A stretch of 64,000 bases of DNA from Perognathus longimembris pacificus (lineage: Eukaryota; Chordata; Mammalia; Rodentia; Heteromyidae). The DNA lies in assembly GCF_023159225.1 (NCBI RefSeq), contig NC_063170.1, positions 22,412,235 to 22,476,234 on the forward strand. The letters run 5' to 3'. This document shows positions 11,989 to 23,010 of this stretch, piece after piece. The notes beneath the pieces were generated by a model. That model did no database searches, had not been told where the DNA came from, and was given only the letters and a program-made list of their open reading frames with translations. A program made the position numbers and the translations under genes. How positions within the stretch are numbered: position 1 is the first letter of the stretch; the number at the start of each line of letters is the position of its first letter.

Positions 11989-12152
11989 CACAGGCTGGGA
12001 ATATGGCCTGGTGGCAAGAGTGCTTGCCTCGTATACATGAAGCCCTGGGTTCAATTCCCCAGCACCACATATAGAGAAAACGGCCAGAAGTGGCGCTGTG
12101 GCTCAAGTGGCAGAGTGCTAGCCTTGAGTAAAAATAAATAAAATAATAAAAT
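11989..12152 (+). mobile_element. IDL-Geo SINE, 3'-shortened
   Basis: The left ID-like monomer ('gggaatatggcctggtggca', 'ccctgggttcaattccccag') is joined to the Geo monomer ('agaagtggcgctgtggctca'), which stops after 'gctagccttgag'. An AATAAA-rich tail follows. A loose duplication (acgttccc / atattccc) flanks it. Confidence 0.9.
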
Positions 12153-12391
12153 ATTCCCTCTGCCATTCCGGTTCAGAATGTCTCCCAAATGGCTGGTACC
12201 TCTGTCAGGTACAGGAAGCTGTGTGAGCTGTGTGAGGAATCTTTTCACACTGATGCCTGAGCCCAGCTCTCAGGAATTCTGATTAAATTGGGGGTGGGGG
12301 GGGAGGCTTCCTAGGCATACAGATTATTTTTTAATCTGTAAATTCCTTTAAAATGATTTATCTCATTGTTACACATTTAATGAAAAAAATT

Positions 12392-12502
12392 CAGTTGAGC
12401 ATTGTGGTAACCTCAGCTACTTGGGAGGTGGAGGTAGGAGAACCAGGGTCTGAGACTAAGCAAAAAGAGCAGATGTGAAAGACAAACTAAAAAAAACAAA
12501 AG
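12392..12502 (+). mobile_element. B1-like SINE
   Basis: 'tgagcattgtggtaacctca' and 'gctacttgggaggtggaggt' are a diverged B1, ending in an A-rich tail. Confidence 0.65.
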
Positions 12503-12507
12503 GGCGT

Positions 12508-12706
12508 GGCTGGGGATATGGCCTAGTGGCAAGAGTGCTTGCCTCGCATACATGAGGCCCTGGGTTCAATTCCCCAGCACCACATATACAGAAAATGGCC
12601 AGAAGTGGCGCTGTGGCTCAAGTGGCAGAATGCTAGCCTTGAGCAAAAAGAAGCCAGGGACAGTGCTCAGGCCCTGAGTCCAAGCCCCAGGACTGGCTAA
12701 TAAATA
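12508..12706 (+). mobile_element. IDL-Geo SINE, complete
   Basis: Both monomers are present. The left has an A-box region 'atggcctagtggcaagagtg' and B-box 'gggttcaattcc'. The right Geo monomer runs from 'ggccagaagtggcgctgtgg' to 'ccccaggactggc'. It ends in a short (AATA)n tail. Confidence 0.95.
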
Positions 12707-12905
12707 ATCCTAGCTACTCAGGAGGCTGAAGTCTGAGGATCAAGGTTCATAACCAGCCCTGACAGGAAAGTCTGTGAGATTGTCAAATCTCCAAACACCA
12801 AAAAGCCGGAAGTGGAGCTGTCGTAGAGCTCAAGTGGTAGAGTGCTAGGTTTGAGCAGAAATAGCTCAGGGACAGCACCCAGTTCAAGTTTAAAAAAAAA
12901 AAAAG
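12707..12905 (+). mobile_element. B1-Geo SINE, 5'-truncated
   Basis: B1 begins mid-core ('atcctagctactcaggaggc'). The Geo monomer follows after 'aagccggaagtggagctgtc', with a poly-A end at 12890-12904. Confidence 0.85.
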
Positions 12906-12919
12906 CAGACAAAATAAAA

Positions 12920-13098
12920 GTTATGGGTCAAGTTTGTGGTTATAGGCCAAGTGAGTTCCTTAGTTTAAACCCCAGTACCACAAGCAAAGAAAAAGAAAAC
13001 TAAAAAGAAAAAGCACCAGTGTTTGCCCAGTATGCATGGGGCTCTGGGTTTGATCTCTAACACTACCGGTAAAATAAAATAAAATATAAAATAAAGAT
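12920..13098 (+). mobile_element. Two ID-like SINE remnants in tandem
   Basis: Remnants at about 12925-13000 ('taaaccccagtaccac') and 13010-13098 ('gtatgcatggggctctgggt', then an (AAAAT)n tail). They complete a run of five SINEs, all on the plus strand. Confidence 0.6.
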
Positions 13099-14151
13099 CA
13101 CTTGTAAAGATGATTCTAGAATGTGGCCAAGCTGGAAATCTTTTGTCCACACCATTCTACATTCATGGCCACAGCCAGTCACAGCCTCATTAGAGGCCCC
13201 AGTAAACAGGGCACTCCGGGACACTGAGCATGTTGGGAAGTTTAAGCCCAGTATCTCCCTTGCTGCTGCCTTTTCCAGAGAATGTGCTGGCCAAGCGGGA
13301 GGACCCAGGCCACGGGCAGACAGTGACCCGTGCACTTATAATGCAACAGTCATAGCTGTGTGGATACAGGGCCTGGGCCCAGGATTAGTCATCACTGTCA
13401 CTGGAAAATACTTCCCGGGTCAGAAAAAAATGGCTTGAAAGCTTGACCTGAAGGTTTTTCCTGTTTCTTTGCTTCTTCTGGGTTAAGATGTGATGTCAAA
13501 CACTGACCTATTCACTGCTGCTTTCTTTGCACGCTGAGTTTGCCCAGGTTGATAGGGAAAGGGCTGTGTTTTGATGTGGCTGAGACAAGAAGGGGAGGGA
13601 GCAGTAGGGAGGGAAAGGGAGGAGAAGGGAGAGGCAAGGCTGGGGTAAAATGTAGATGTTACCTTCTGGAAGTCAGCAGTTAAGCCCTGAATGATAATGA
13701 GAGGAAAAAGGAATATTTTGCCTATATAATGCATTTCTTACACACAGCATCCTTGGTTTGTATGGCCCTTCACATCCTGAGTTTTCAATGCACTGAGATC
13801 TAATGAAAGTGGGCCAGGACCCTGCCCTTGACTGCTTACTGTAGGAGTCCGCCCCCCCCCCACCCCTGCCCAACCCCCTGTAGGACGACTCCTTCTGAAG
13901 TCACAATAGTTGTCACCTCCTGATTCCTCACCATAAGACTTGAGGAATGGTCACTGAACTCTGCATTTGACTGTCCTGGCCTCACTATAGGTTACAAACA
14001 GCTGGAAGCTCAAACGCAGATTCTCAAAGAAGAGTCCTGTTTTCAAATTCGATTCTTAAAGCACTGACTGACAAGAAGAAATGCCTGGATAACTGGAAGA
14101 GTGATTGCCGAGCTAGCGGATGTTATCTGGTGTTTGCTCCTGTTCTGGTTC
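13099..14151. other. Unique sequence, no gene seen
   Basis: Single-copy DNA with a C-run near 13850-13870. A 105-codon plus-strand frame (13121-13438) lacks any domain. Confidence 0.45.
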
Positions 14152-14232
14152 TGCAGGACAGAGATGCACTCTGGACCTTGCATGCAGTAGGCAAGTACCC
14201 CAATAATGAGCCACACCCCATCCCCCCCATGT
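14152..14232 (-). mobile_element. ID-like SINE remnant
   Basis: 'cttgcatgcagtaggcaagt' and 'taatgagccacaccccat' are the complement of an ID monomer. Confidence 0.6.
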
Positions 14233-14379
14233 CAGTGTCAGTAAGGATATCATGTGGACATGAGGTTGTTGTATAATTTGTCAAATTAGAGCCACAGTGA
14301 AAACTGGGTATTTCTTTTTAAGAAATAACAACAAAGAAAAATGTAAAGCTAATTTAAAATAATGAAAAAGGATTACCAC

Positions 14380-14381
<2 letters not shown>

Positions 14382-14432
<51 letters not shown>
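14382..14432 (+). repeat. (CT)25 microsatellite
   Basis: Uninterrupted CT run. It makes a false Ser/Leu open frame. Confidence 0.98.
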
Positions 14433-14435
<3 letters not shown>

Positions 14436-15364
14436 ATTACAAATAGATTTCAGATCCATGTGGCCATCTTTCCAGAGGGTTCTGAAGCCATTTATCTCAA
14501 AAGGCTTCTTACATGTCTGCATTTTCAAGCTTTTTCTCCTTGACACCTAGGGAGCCACTCTATCCGCCTTGTACATTTCAGTGATCAGTGATCCTGAATT
14601 CTGCATAGTCCTGACTCCTACAACCCCGGGGCCTCAGAATATTCCAAACCATCCATTTGGAATCTGCGATCTCTTACTTGTAGTTCAAGTGATATGATCC
14701 CCTTCCCTACATACCCAATGTCTTAAAGAGAAACCTGGTCTGAGACCCCTCACCATGTGAAATTGAGTGAGGGCTCACAACATTTCTTGATCATCTTAAT
14801 AGAGTATGATTCCAGTCCTTTTCCCCAGAGGAGAGATTTCATTGCTGGTGTCTGAGTGGTTCAAATTCCTCAGTTGTATCTTCTCCCAATAGGAGAGGCA
14901 CCACTTAGAGCAGCATGCAGATACTAAGCACTCAATAATTGTCCTTGGGACAGCCATTGGCCATTCTAACAGTAGAAATAAATGTCACAGGTGAGTTGCC
15001 AGTCTGTCCACTAAAGTGCCTGCCCACCCCTTCCCCATCCTGTGTTAGAAGGGGGCTCCCAGGAGCTTAGCCTAGGGGTTAGATGAGCCCACAGCTCTTC
15101 GGAAAGTGTTCCTGCTGAGCTCCCCTCCTCCAGGGAGCTGCAGCCTGGCCCCATGCCTGGCCCCCAACTTTCCCTCCACTTTTTTTTTCTGATGAAGTCC
15201 AGAATATCAATAGCATTTTGGCTTAGAAAGTTCAAGGGTCAATCTTCAAGGTACTTAAAGCAGGAGAAACTCTCCAGGGACTTGAAGGCAAACCTGAGCC
15301 CCCCACAGGGGGTCTGGAGTCCTTGGGTGAGCAAAGACACTGGTGGAATCTCCAAGTAAATAGA
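14433..15364. other. Unique sequence, no gene seen
   Basis: Nothing recognised. A weak purine/pyrimidine bias near 15100-15190 is unremarkable. Confidence 0.4.
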
Positions 15365-15515
15365 GGCATCCTCCTGTGAAAGTGCTTGTGTTCCTCATGC
15401 TAATTAAACAAACCAATTATGGTAATTAACTGGCACAAATGTTTAAAGGGCTGTGAATCCGAATAGGGGAGGTCATCACTTAGCCTCCGCACAATTATCC
15501 TGGCTAAAAAAAAGA
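15365..15515. promoter_or_regulatory. Candidate conserved non-coding element with homeodomain-site cluster
   Basis: Three TAAT-type cores lie within 30 bp: TAATTAA at 15401-15407, CAATTAT at 15414-15420 and TAATTA at 15423-15428. There are no repeats and no stop-free frame. Such clusters are typical of developmental enhancers. Conservation is inferred from texture only. Confidence 0.4.
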
Positions 15516-15939
15516 AAGGAAAGAAAAAGAAACAAAAAGAATGCATTTCCAAACAAGATCATAGTTGAACAACAACAACAGGTTTTCCATATTCAAAACT
15601 GTATGGATAGATTTAAGTGCTTTGAAAATATCTGCTCCCTCTTTTGTTCTCAAATTATTGTAAGACAAGAAAGATTAGAAAGAAGAGGAGCTAGAGAAAA
15701 AGAAAAGTATCCATATTTTTTAGAAACTCACTCCACTGGTAGGACTTTTGTGGTCCTTTTCTTTTCCTATCCCTTAAAAACTAGTAATTTGAGAAATTCA
15801 GTTTATGGAAGGTGATCTCAACTTTAGCAACAGAACTAGACCTGAAGGGAATGCTAATTAGGCTAAAATCTCTTTGAAAAAAACTGTCTAAATGGTTGGG
15901 TCCATATGTATTTATATCTATACCTATCTAGGCAGAGAG

Positions 15940-15940
<1 letters not shown>

Positions 15941-16008
<68 letters not shown>
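15941..16008 (+). repeat. (GA)n microsatellite
   Basis: Nearly perfect GA dinucleotide tract with one AAAG interruption at about 15957. Confidence 0.97.
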
Positions 16009-16012
<4 letters not shown>

Positions 16013-16089
16013 TAAAGCAGGCCTGTGGTTAAAATAATTTGGCACCAAATTCCCCCTGTTCAGTTTCTTCCTAAAGAGAGTTGGTTGGT

Positions 16090-16960
16090 CAAGTTGATTC
16101 TGTGTTGTTGAAATTCAATCAAGAGCATTAAAGAGTAAACCAGTTGGAAAAACAAAGAGCTTTAGGGAAATTAGTTGCTTCAACAACAAACAAGCACTCG
16201 GTAATCTTCTTAGAGAAATTAATGAAAGGAAAACCCCCTTCAATTTGGGAGGAGAATGATCCACGCTCTGAAAGCCCGGGCCTAGGAGGTTTAGAGACAA
16301 GGTACATAGGAAGAAAGCAGGATTAAATCAGACTTCAATGAGAACACAAAGAATTTGGGGCGCCGGGAGGGGGAGATCTGAGAACACAGGGCACCCACTT
16401 TCAGATGGAAGAGTATTTTAGAGGGCCAATGGGTTCTAATCCTTTATGCAAATCTCCTTAGATTGAAGTTTGCTTAAGTGTTTTATTTCTTTGCATGCAA
16501 TTAACATGTGAAACTGAAATGCTAACCTACTTCAAAGCAGCCTCTAGCTTCTCCAAGTACCTTAGTAGTAGCAGGGAGTGTGAGCTGAATTTCAGAATCT
16601 GATGCTTTGGGAATGAAATCTCACTTTTCTGGCAGTCTTGAGAGCCTCCCAAACACAAAATTAATTAATTAATTAATTAATTAATTAATAATACAAAGGA
16701 AAAGTACCACCAAACAAATACCTTTCTTACTCATTACAGGCCAGAATTTGTTCTTTTTTTCTGTTGATTTCAAGGTGATACTACATATTCTAGACATGTG
16801 CTATCTTTGTTTTATTCCAGTTTGATTGTGTATCTGATCATCCCAGTTTTCACCTCAACGTGAACATCATAATCCTGCATATCAGGCAAAATAGAGGTTT
16901 GGTTTTTCCACTTTCTATTTAGAAATCTCTGCAATATTACAGACAGTTCATACAAATGAT
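16090..16960. promoter_or_regulatory. Candidate conserved non-coding block
   Basis: Apart from (TTAA)7 at 16661-16689 the interval is repeat-free, AT-balanced and rich in octamer-like and homeodomain-like strings ('tttatgcaaatctc' at about 16441, 'gcatgcaattaac' at about 16493). Large open frames are absent. I infer possible regulatory content without being able to test conservation. Confidence 0.3.
16661..16689 (+). repeat. (TTAA)7 microsatellite
   Basis: Perfect TTAA tetranucleotide repeat. Confidence 0.97.
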
Positions 16961-17024
16961 TGGCACAAAGCATCCCTTTAACACATCTGCAGGCACAGTG
17001 AACATACTTGGTGTCAGGACTGTG

Positions 17025-17025
<1 letters not shown>

Positions 17026-17060
<35 letters not shown>
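17026..17060 (+). repeat. (CA)n microsatellite
   Basis: Uninterrupted CA run. The surroundings to about 17500 are unique, with a 12-C run at 17163-17174. Confidence 0.97.
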
Positions 17061-17062
<2 letters not shown>

Positions 17063-17521
17063 CTCAAACCTGCCTCTCTAAGCCACCAGACAGTAAGTGA
17101 CACACCTCCACCCTTGTGTGAGCATCTCTGAGGACAGGGGTAAGACAGGGGTATTTATACCTCCCCCCCCCCCCTTGTGCCAGCATCTCTGAATATTCTT
17201 ACCTATCCTTACCTAGCCCACCCCTTGTCCGCTGAAGCAGCACTCACCTGGACAGAGTGCATTTTCTCCAGTCTGTCTTTCCTGTTTCAAGTTTGTCATT
17301 GGGCCCAATCCCATCTGAATATTTTCTCCCCTGCAGTACAAAATCCTATCTTAGATTAGAATGTGTTTAGCTGTCCTGCTTTTTTTAAAAAAAGAAGCAT
17401 TCCTTCTAAAGTTAAATATATTTTAAGCATGTGGCTGTTTTCATTTATTTTGTAGTTGAACTCAATAAACTACTGTAGTTCTTAATTTAGACATGAAAGG
17501 GCAGGGTTTTGTTAACTTCTG

Positions 17522-17523
<2 letters not shown>

Positions 17524-17555
<32 letters not shown>
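17524..17555 (+). repeat. (GT)16 microsatellite
   Basis: Uninterrupted GT run. Confidence 0.97.
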
Positions 17556-17557
<2 letters not shown>

Positions 17558-17843
17558 CTGTACAGTCAGGAACACCAACAATAACACTGATTTGTTCCGA
17601 TGGATAGCCATCTATCTGAGGTGGCTGGATCTTCCTGTTCTCCCCCAGTACCTCCCACAGCGGCTCCTCAGCCCTCCTTAGCATCTGTCCAGATCTCAGT
17701 CCTACAATGAAGGCCACGAGGGCTGGAGAGGGTGTGGAGGCCCCACACAGAGGTCCCCATCTCCAACCTTGAGGGGCCTGTCCTCCAAACCCCTCTGTAG
17801 GGGTGCACCAGAGACCTTGTTCTCTCTCTCATGTACATACAGA

Positions 17844-17870
17844 TCTCTCTCTCTCTCTCTCTCTCTCTCC

Positions 17871-17911
<41 letters not shown>
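17844..17911 (+). repeat. Compound (TC)n(CA)n microsatellite
   Basis: A TC run (17844-17879, one CCC break) passes directly into a CA run to 17911, a compound dinucleotide repeat. Confidence 0.97.
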
Positions 17912-17914
<3 letters not shown>

Positions 17915-18640
17915 ACTAGACAGGTGTGGGGTGTAGAGAAAGGGCCTGGGGCAGGGCTGTGGGGTAAGAGCAGGGCCCCCAAGCCTTCAATGCATGCTGA
18001 GCGAATGACCACTCTGCCTCGTGTGGAGAGAAACAGCCTCTTGGATGTGGTACAGGAGGTGGGGGCATTCCAGACCACTTTGAAGATGGAGGGGAAGGAG
18101 GAAGGAAGAGGGGTAGCAGGGGGATGGACTAACTGGAGAGCATTTCATTTTGGACTGGAGAGTCATCCATTCATTCCATGTATTTGGAGGAGCACATTCT
18201 ATATAGCAGACATTAATCAAAATCCTTGATAGGTACAGATAGAACAGACAAGGATCTGACTGATTAATGCTAGGGAGGGAAATTCTGTGTGGTAGGAGAA
18301 AATGATTTCACTGTGGGAAGACAACGATCATTCGCTGGGGGGGAGCCAGGGACCTCTCTGGTGAAGTAGACATTTGAAATCATACCTGAAGGCAGGAAGT
18401 AGTGGGATAAACTCTGTGATTGTTGGAGTCAAGAATAACCCAGGTAGAGGGAGTAACCAGTGCAAAGGCCCTGTGGCAGGTGTGAGGCACTGTCAGTTCC
18501 ACATGGGTAGAGCACAGTGAAGTGAGAGGTGAATGAGGGGAGAAAATTGGCAGTTACTGTGGGAGCAGACAGTGTATGGCCTTGAACATGGTGACTGTGT
18601 TGTCTTTTGTTCTGAGTGACAAGAAAAGCCATTTCAGGGT
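17912..18640. other. Mostly unique sequence, no gene seen
   Basis: The string 'agtgcaaaggccctgtggca' near 18460 belongs to an old interspersed mammalian repeat I cannot name. No gene is visible. Confidence 0.4.
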
Positions 18641-18651
18641 TGGAGAATAGG

Positions 18652-18740
18652 AGTTTAAATTTTTTCATTGTTATTGAAAGGTGATGCATAGAGGGATTAC
18701 AGTTGCATAAGTCAGGTAAAGAATACATTTTTTTTTTTTT
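18652..18740 (-). mobile_element. L1 3'-end remnant
   Basis: The minus strand reads 'ctgacttatgcaactgtaat' then 'catcacctttcaataa', matching the terminal L1 block seen at 813-950 and 23962-24109. An A15 run, seen as T at 18727-18741, sits on its other side. Confidence 0.55.
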
Positions 18741-18846
18741 TGGACAATGTGGCTCCTTCCCTCAGAACAAGATGTTTTTAAAGGATGTGAGATAGAATCA
18801 GGTAAAGGCAGCAGGTTGAGTAAGAAAGATCTCATAATAATACAGG

Positions 18847-19112
18847 AAGCTGGTTGCTGGTGGCTCACACCTGTGATCTGAAGCAAGAGGCTGAGATCTG
18901 AGGATCACCATTCAAAGCCAGCCCAGGCATGGAAGTCTGTGAGACTCTTATCTCCAATTAACTACCACAAAACCAGAAGCAGTGCTGTGGCTCAAAGTGG
19001 TAGAGCACCAGCCTTGAGCAAAAACAAACAAACAAACAACTCAGTGAAAGCACCCAAGCCCTGAGTTCAAGCCCCACAACTGACAGCAACAACAAAAATA
19101 AATAATATAGGA
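18847..19112 (+). mobile_element. B1-Geo SINE
   Basis: B1 ('gctggtggctcacacctgtg'), linker 'cttatctccaattaactacc' and Geo monomer ('gtgctgtggctcaaagtggt' to 'gagttcaagccccacaac') are all present. There is an internal (AAAC)n expansion at 19019-19038 and an AAT-rich tail. Confidence 0.9.
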
Positions 19113-19849
19113 GAGGAATGATGTCAGCTCCATCACTAATAGGGAAGGGCTACATGTGAATGAGGAACTTCTGTGATTGGCTGATGCATTGGACTTGGGG
19201 TGTGAGAGAAGATTCCAGGATTGCTTCAAAATGTAAGGCCTGAGCAACCAGGAGGCCAGAGCTGCTGTGGAGAAGACACTGGAGATGGGTTTTAGTGAGA
19301 GGAAGAGCTGAGCATAGCCAAGCATCCATCTCTGAACACTGCAGACCTTTTACTAGACAGACAGGCATTAAGCTTCTAGAACCTAACGTTGAAATGTAAA
19401 GCTGACCAGACCATCTCCTCCCTCAGCGCACCCAGCCCATCCTCTTTAGCTAGGGTCTGCTCTTCAGCAGATCCTGCAGTGACATTCCACCCTCCAGCAC
19501 CAAGGATCTCGTGAGACGCCATTCCCCCCCCAACCCCACATCTTAGGGGTAGGCCTGGGACACATGGCTGAACTCTTCTGGCCTCAGTTTCCTCATCAGT
19601 AACACAAGGCATGATGATCCAACTGGGGCCTCTCCATGGCTTGGAGCAAGTTTGTGATCATGTGGGGTTCACTGCTAGTTCACCAGGTGCAGCTGTGGAA
19701 AGTGAAACAGCAGCCTACGCCAGGCCATGGCATGGGGAGAGAATGCCAACTAACCTTTGATCCCCTCTCTGCCTCCCCCTGGGCACCCTTGGCACTGTGT
19801 TCTCTGCCCACATTATTCACACAGGTCCCATAAATGCCTGGTAAGCAGC
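19113..19849. other. Unique sequence with a small MIR-like piece
   Basis: 'ggcctcagtttcctcatcag' at 19581-19600 is the conserved MIR/L2 left-end string. No gene is visible elsewhere. Confidence 0.4.
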
Positions 19850-21440
19850 CATCAGCACAGCCAACTATTGCGATGGGGACCATGTGGGATTCAACAGCGA
19901 TACTAGCCACCATGGCTATTAGTTTCAGTGGGGCCGAGATTCCACAATGCCCCTTCTGTGAATTCAGACAAGGTCACCCAAAACAGGATGGCATGCCCAC
20001 CAGACACCCACCAAGTCCCACGGTTCCCTCCCCTTCCTCGGAGCGTCTGGATGAGGTTGGAGAGAAACCTGGGAGCAGCTGGTGGTATTTCTGAACTTGT
20101 AAAGAAGGGAAACTCATTTTCCCAGTTGCCGAAAATGACTTGAGGCCTCCTAAGTGCCCCCTTCAGACAGGCAGCTGCAGCAAGCTGGGGACAGCGCAGC
20201 ACGCACACACGCGCGCACGCAGAGAGCAGATGGGGAGCACAGCTCACTCTGGCGACTCGGCCCACCCCGCTTGTCACCCCCATCATACTTGTTCTAATCC
20301 GTGTTTTAATTTACTCTGCTGGCGCAACCCTCGTGCTGCCAGGGCGGTCCGTGGGGCCCCCTCATTCCTGCTACTGATGACAAGACTTATGCAAAAGGCA
20401 CAATTATTCACCCACCAAGGTGACAGAGACGGCCTCTGCCTGGGAATAGGTTTCCAGCTTCCAGCATTTTCTTGTCAGTCGCTGAAACACTTTGCACACA
20501 ATTCTGTGGAGGCCTTTGCCCACCCCCACCCCCCCCTTTTATTTTAAAAAAAAAAAAAGCATTTGATCCTAGCAAGGGATGAGGCTTCTAGTGGTGGAAG
20601 GCTGTTGGGCCATTGATTCGGAAGGCTGGGTCTTAAGAGAGGCCATTGCTGCACCCACTCTATCAGTTGGATTATTGGATTTTTTTTTAATCAAATAAGA
20701 TTCTCCTCTCTTTTCTCCTTCTCCTCTTCCACACCACCAGTCCCCTCCTGTTTGGCCTCAGACAAAGGGAACGATGTCAAGGCGGGGCTATTAATTCATA
20801 TAGATTCCGCATTGTTTATGTCCTTATGTGGACACATTCCAAAACCCCAAAATAAACCAGCTCGAGTATAGCTTTCAGCTGCGCGGCCATGATGTATCTC
20901 ATTTGCCACGGTCTGAGCCACACTAACAATGCCTTTCCTTTTCCTAGGGCCTAAAATGATTTTCTTCCTGGGAGAATCAATTTGAGAGAAGGAGGGAGAG
21001 GAGAAAGAGAGGAGGAAGAAAAAGAGAGAAGAATGAAGAAGATTTAAAAAAAAAAATCACCTTTTCTTTCCTCTTCTCCAGGGTGCAAAGAACAACAACA
21101 CCGCACAGAAACCCCCTGTCCTGTCCTTGGGCGGGGGGGGGGGGGGGGGGAGGAGTGGGGGGGGAGGAAGAACACCCTTCAGGCCTGATAAGAGCCAGAT
21201 CAGGCTATTTAGCTCTTTGTCCTTTCGTAATATCTACTTAACATAGTTCAAGGCAGAGAAATGGCAAGCATTAAAGATTCTGTTAAGTTCTTCCCAAAGC
21301 TGTTTTCCTCCAGCTGCTAACAGCCTGGAGCTTTCCACTGAGCCTAGGACAGAACCTTCTGGAAGGTTCCTCTGGAAAATGGATCTTTTTCAGCTTAAAA
21401 AAACAAAACAAAACAAAACACCTTCACTTGATTTGAAACT
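19850..21440. promoter_or_regulatory. Candidate conserved non-coding region
   Basis: An approximately 1.5 kb repeat-free block. The most suggestive part is 20700-21000, with a homeodomain/POU-like TTAATTCAT (20791-20799), a forkhead-like TGTTTAT (20813-20819) and dense non-repetitive A/T-rich sequence. Opposed open frames of 127 and 135 codons at 19903-20286 (minus) and 20140-20547 (plus) carry no domain. Conservation is inferred, not measured. Confidence 0.4.
21131..21172 (+). repeat. Poly-G tract
   Basis: A run of about 20 G is followed by AGGAGT and further G8, predicted to form a G-quadruplex. Length in the assembly may be unreliable. Confidence 0.9.
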
Positions 21441-21882
21441 TGAAATTAGTTCCCTACTGGAGGCTGTCACCCTGGGGATCTGTTTTCAAATCCCACCAGG
21501 CCCGAGAGCTTTCAGTTTGTGAGCTCCAGGCCACATTCTACCCATCCAGAAAGGGCACATTAAATACAGGTTTGTCTCCTGACGCTCCTCAGAATGTTAG
21601 CAACAGGAGACCATCTCTTTCTGGTTTATCCTTAACTCTTTGGATGCAATAAGACAAGAATTTGAATTTCATGATTTCATTAAACATCTCATAAGTTGGC
21701 ACTTCTCTGTCTCCTATTTTGCAGTCAATATCTGACTCTGTAGCGGAAATCAGCCTGTGGAACCCCATGAAGTCAGCCTTTGCCCAGTGGGTGAAAAAGC
21801 CTTTCTACCTGTCAAAAGCTGGCCTGCTTCCCACTCAACATTATTCTTATTCAGTGACTACTCCCCAGGAACAGCCTCAAGA

Positions 21883-21884
<2 letters not shown>

Positions 21885-21955
<71 letters not shown>
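21885..21955 (+). repeat. (CT)35 microsatellite
   Basis: Uninterrupted CT run at the 3' tail side of a minus-strand SINE. It gives false Ser/Leu frames. Confidence 0.98.
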
Positions 21956-21960
<5 letters not shown>

Positions 21961-21969
21961 GTACCTGTG

Positions 21970-22203
21970 CTATTATTGGGGCTTGAACTCAGGGTCTTGT
22001 GTTCTTACTTACCTTTTCCTCACATTCTCATGATGAGGGCTCTACCACTGAGCCACACCTATCCATTTCTGGCTTTTTGTGGGTTAATTGGAAATAAGGG
22101 TTTCATGCAACTTTCCTACCTGGGCTGGCTTTGAACTGCCATCCTCAGCTCTCAGCCTCCAGAGTAGCTAGGATTACAAGTGTGAGCCAGCAGTGCCTAG
22201 CTG
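21970..22203 (-). mobile_element. B1-Geo/B1-ID SINE
   Basis: Plus strand: 'ggggcttgaactcagggtct', 'ccactgagccacacctatcc', 'ggttaattggaaataagggt', then the B1 complement 'gtagctaggattacaagtgt'. Confidence 0.85.
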
Positions 22204-22209
22204 TTTGTT

Positions 22210-22300
22210 TGTTTTAGACGGGGTCTCACTCAAACTCTGGATCTTCCTGTGGCAGTCTTGGAGCGCTGGGATTACAGGGGCGAGCCACCATCCCTGATTT
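22210..22300 (-). mobile_element. B1 SINE
   Basis: 'agacggggtctcactcaaac' and 'gcgctgggattacaggggcg' are the complement of a B1 monomer. Confidence 0.85.
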
Positions 22301-22689
22301 CAAATCTTTACTTAACAATCCAAGGGGACTTCATAGACGCTTGCTAGACCAAATAGAAGCAGGTGGCTGGGTTTCCATTTTCAGGGCTCACCAGCCATGC
22401 CATCATTCTAGAAACACATGGAAGGAAGCAGATCTCCTTTCTCCAGCCCTAAATTTGGCCTCTTTGGGGGGGATGTCTCACTGCCTGTTGCTGCAAGAGG
22501 AATGAGAAGCAGAGCCCAGAAGCCCCCTGCCCAGCTGGCTGCTCTGGTCTGTGCAGAGCAAGGGAGGTAAAGGGCAGGGCTGGGAGGGGAAGGGGCCACA
22601 CCAGAATTTCACACAGTTGGCTTGAAGAGGCACGCACTAAGCTGCCTTTTGAAGCAGAGTAAAGCCTTGTCCATCTGGCCACCCTAAAA

Positions 22690-23010
22690 CTCTGTTAGCT
22701 CGTTCTCCTTGCCCAGGGCTGATTGGACCCCCTGAAGCAGAAGTAAAGCATCAATGGCACAAACCCCAGCCACTTGAGGGTATTACATTTCATTTCATGC
22801 TTGACTTAATCAAAACTGGGGAAATGAAATGTACACCTTTTTGATGTCCTTTTCCCTGCTGTTTAAAGAGAAGAATCTTAACCCATTTGATCCCCCCATG
22901 CACCCGGTAAATGACCAAATATGCCAAGCTGTCAGAAGCAGAAGGCGGTAGTTGCGGGGGTGCAGGGCCACTGGGAAAGCACTTAATGCAAGCCAACTTA
23001 AGTTTGGAGC
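22690..23010. promoter_or_regulatory. Candidate conserved non-coding block
   Basis: Repeat-free sequence with AT-balanced, non-repetitive texture (e.g. 'catttcatttcatgcttgac' at 22788). No coding or splice signals. Low confidence. Confidence 0.25.

Noticed and set aside
12508..12600. tRNA-like A- and B-box sequences
   Set aside because: These occur in SINE left monomers; no cloverleaf with intact acceptor stem is present, so no tRNA gene is called.
19903..20547. Opposed open frames of 127 and 135 codons
   Set aside because: They overlap on opposite strands in moderately GC-rich DNA; composition is arbitrary and neither resembles a known family.
20915..20960. Acceptor-like pyrimidine tract 'ctttccttttcctag' on the plus strand
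   Set aside because: No matching donor within a plausible exon length; the following sequence is purine-rich with no preserved frame.
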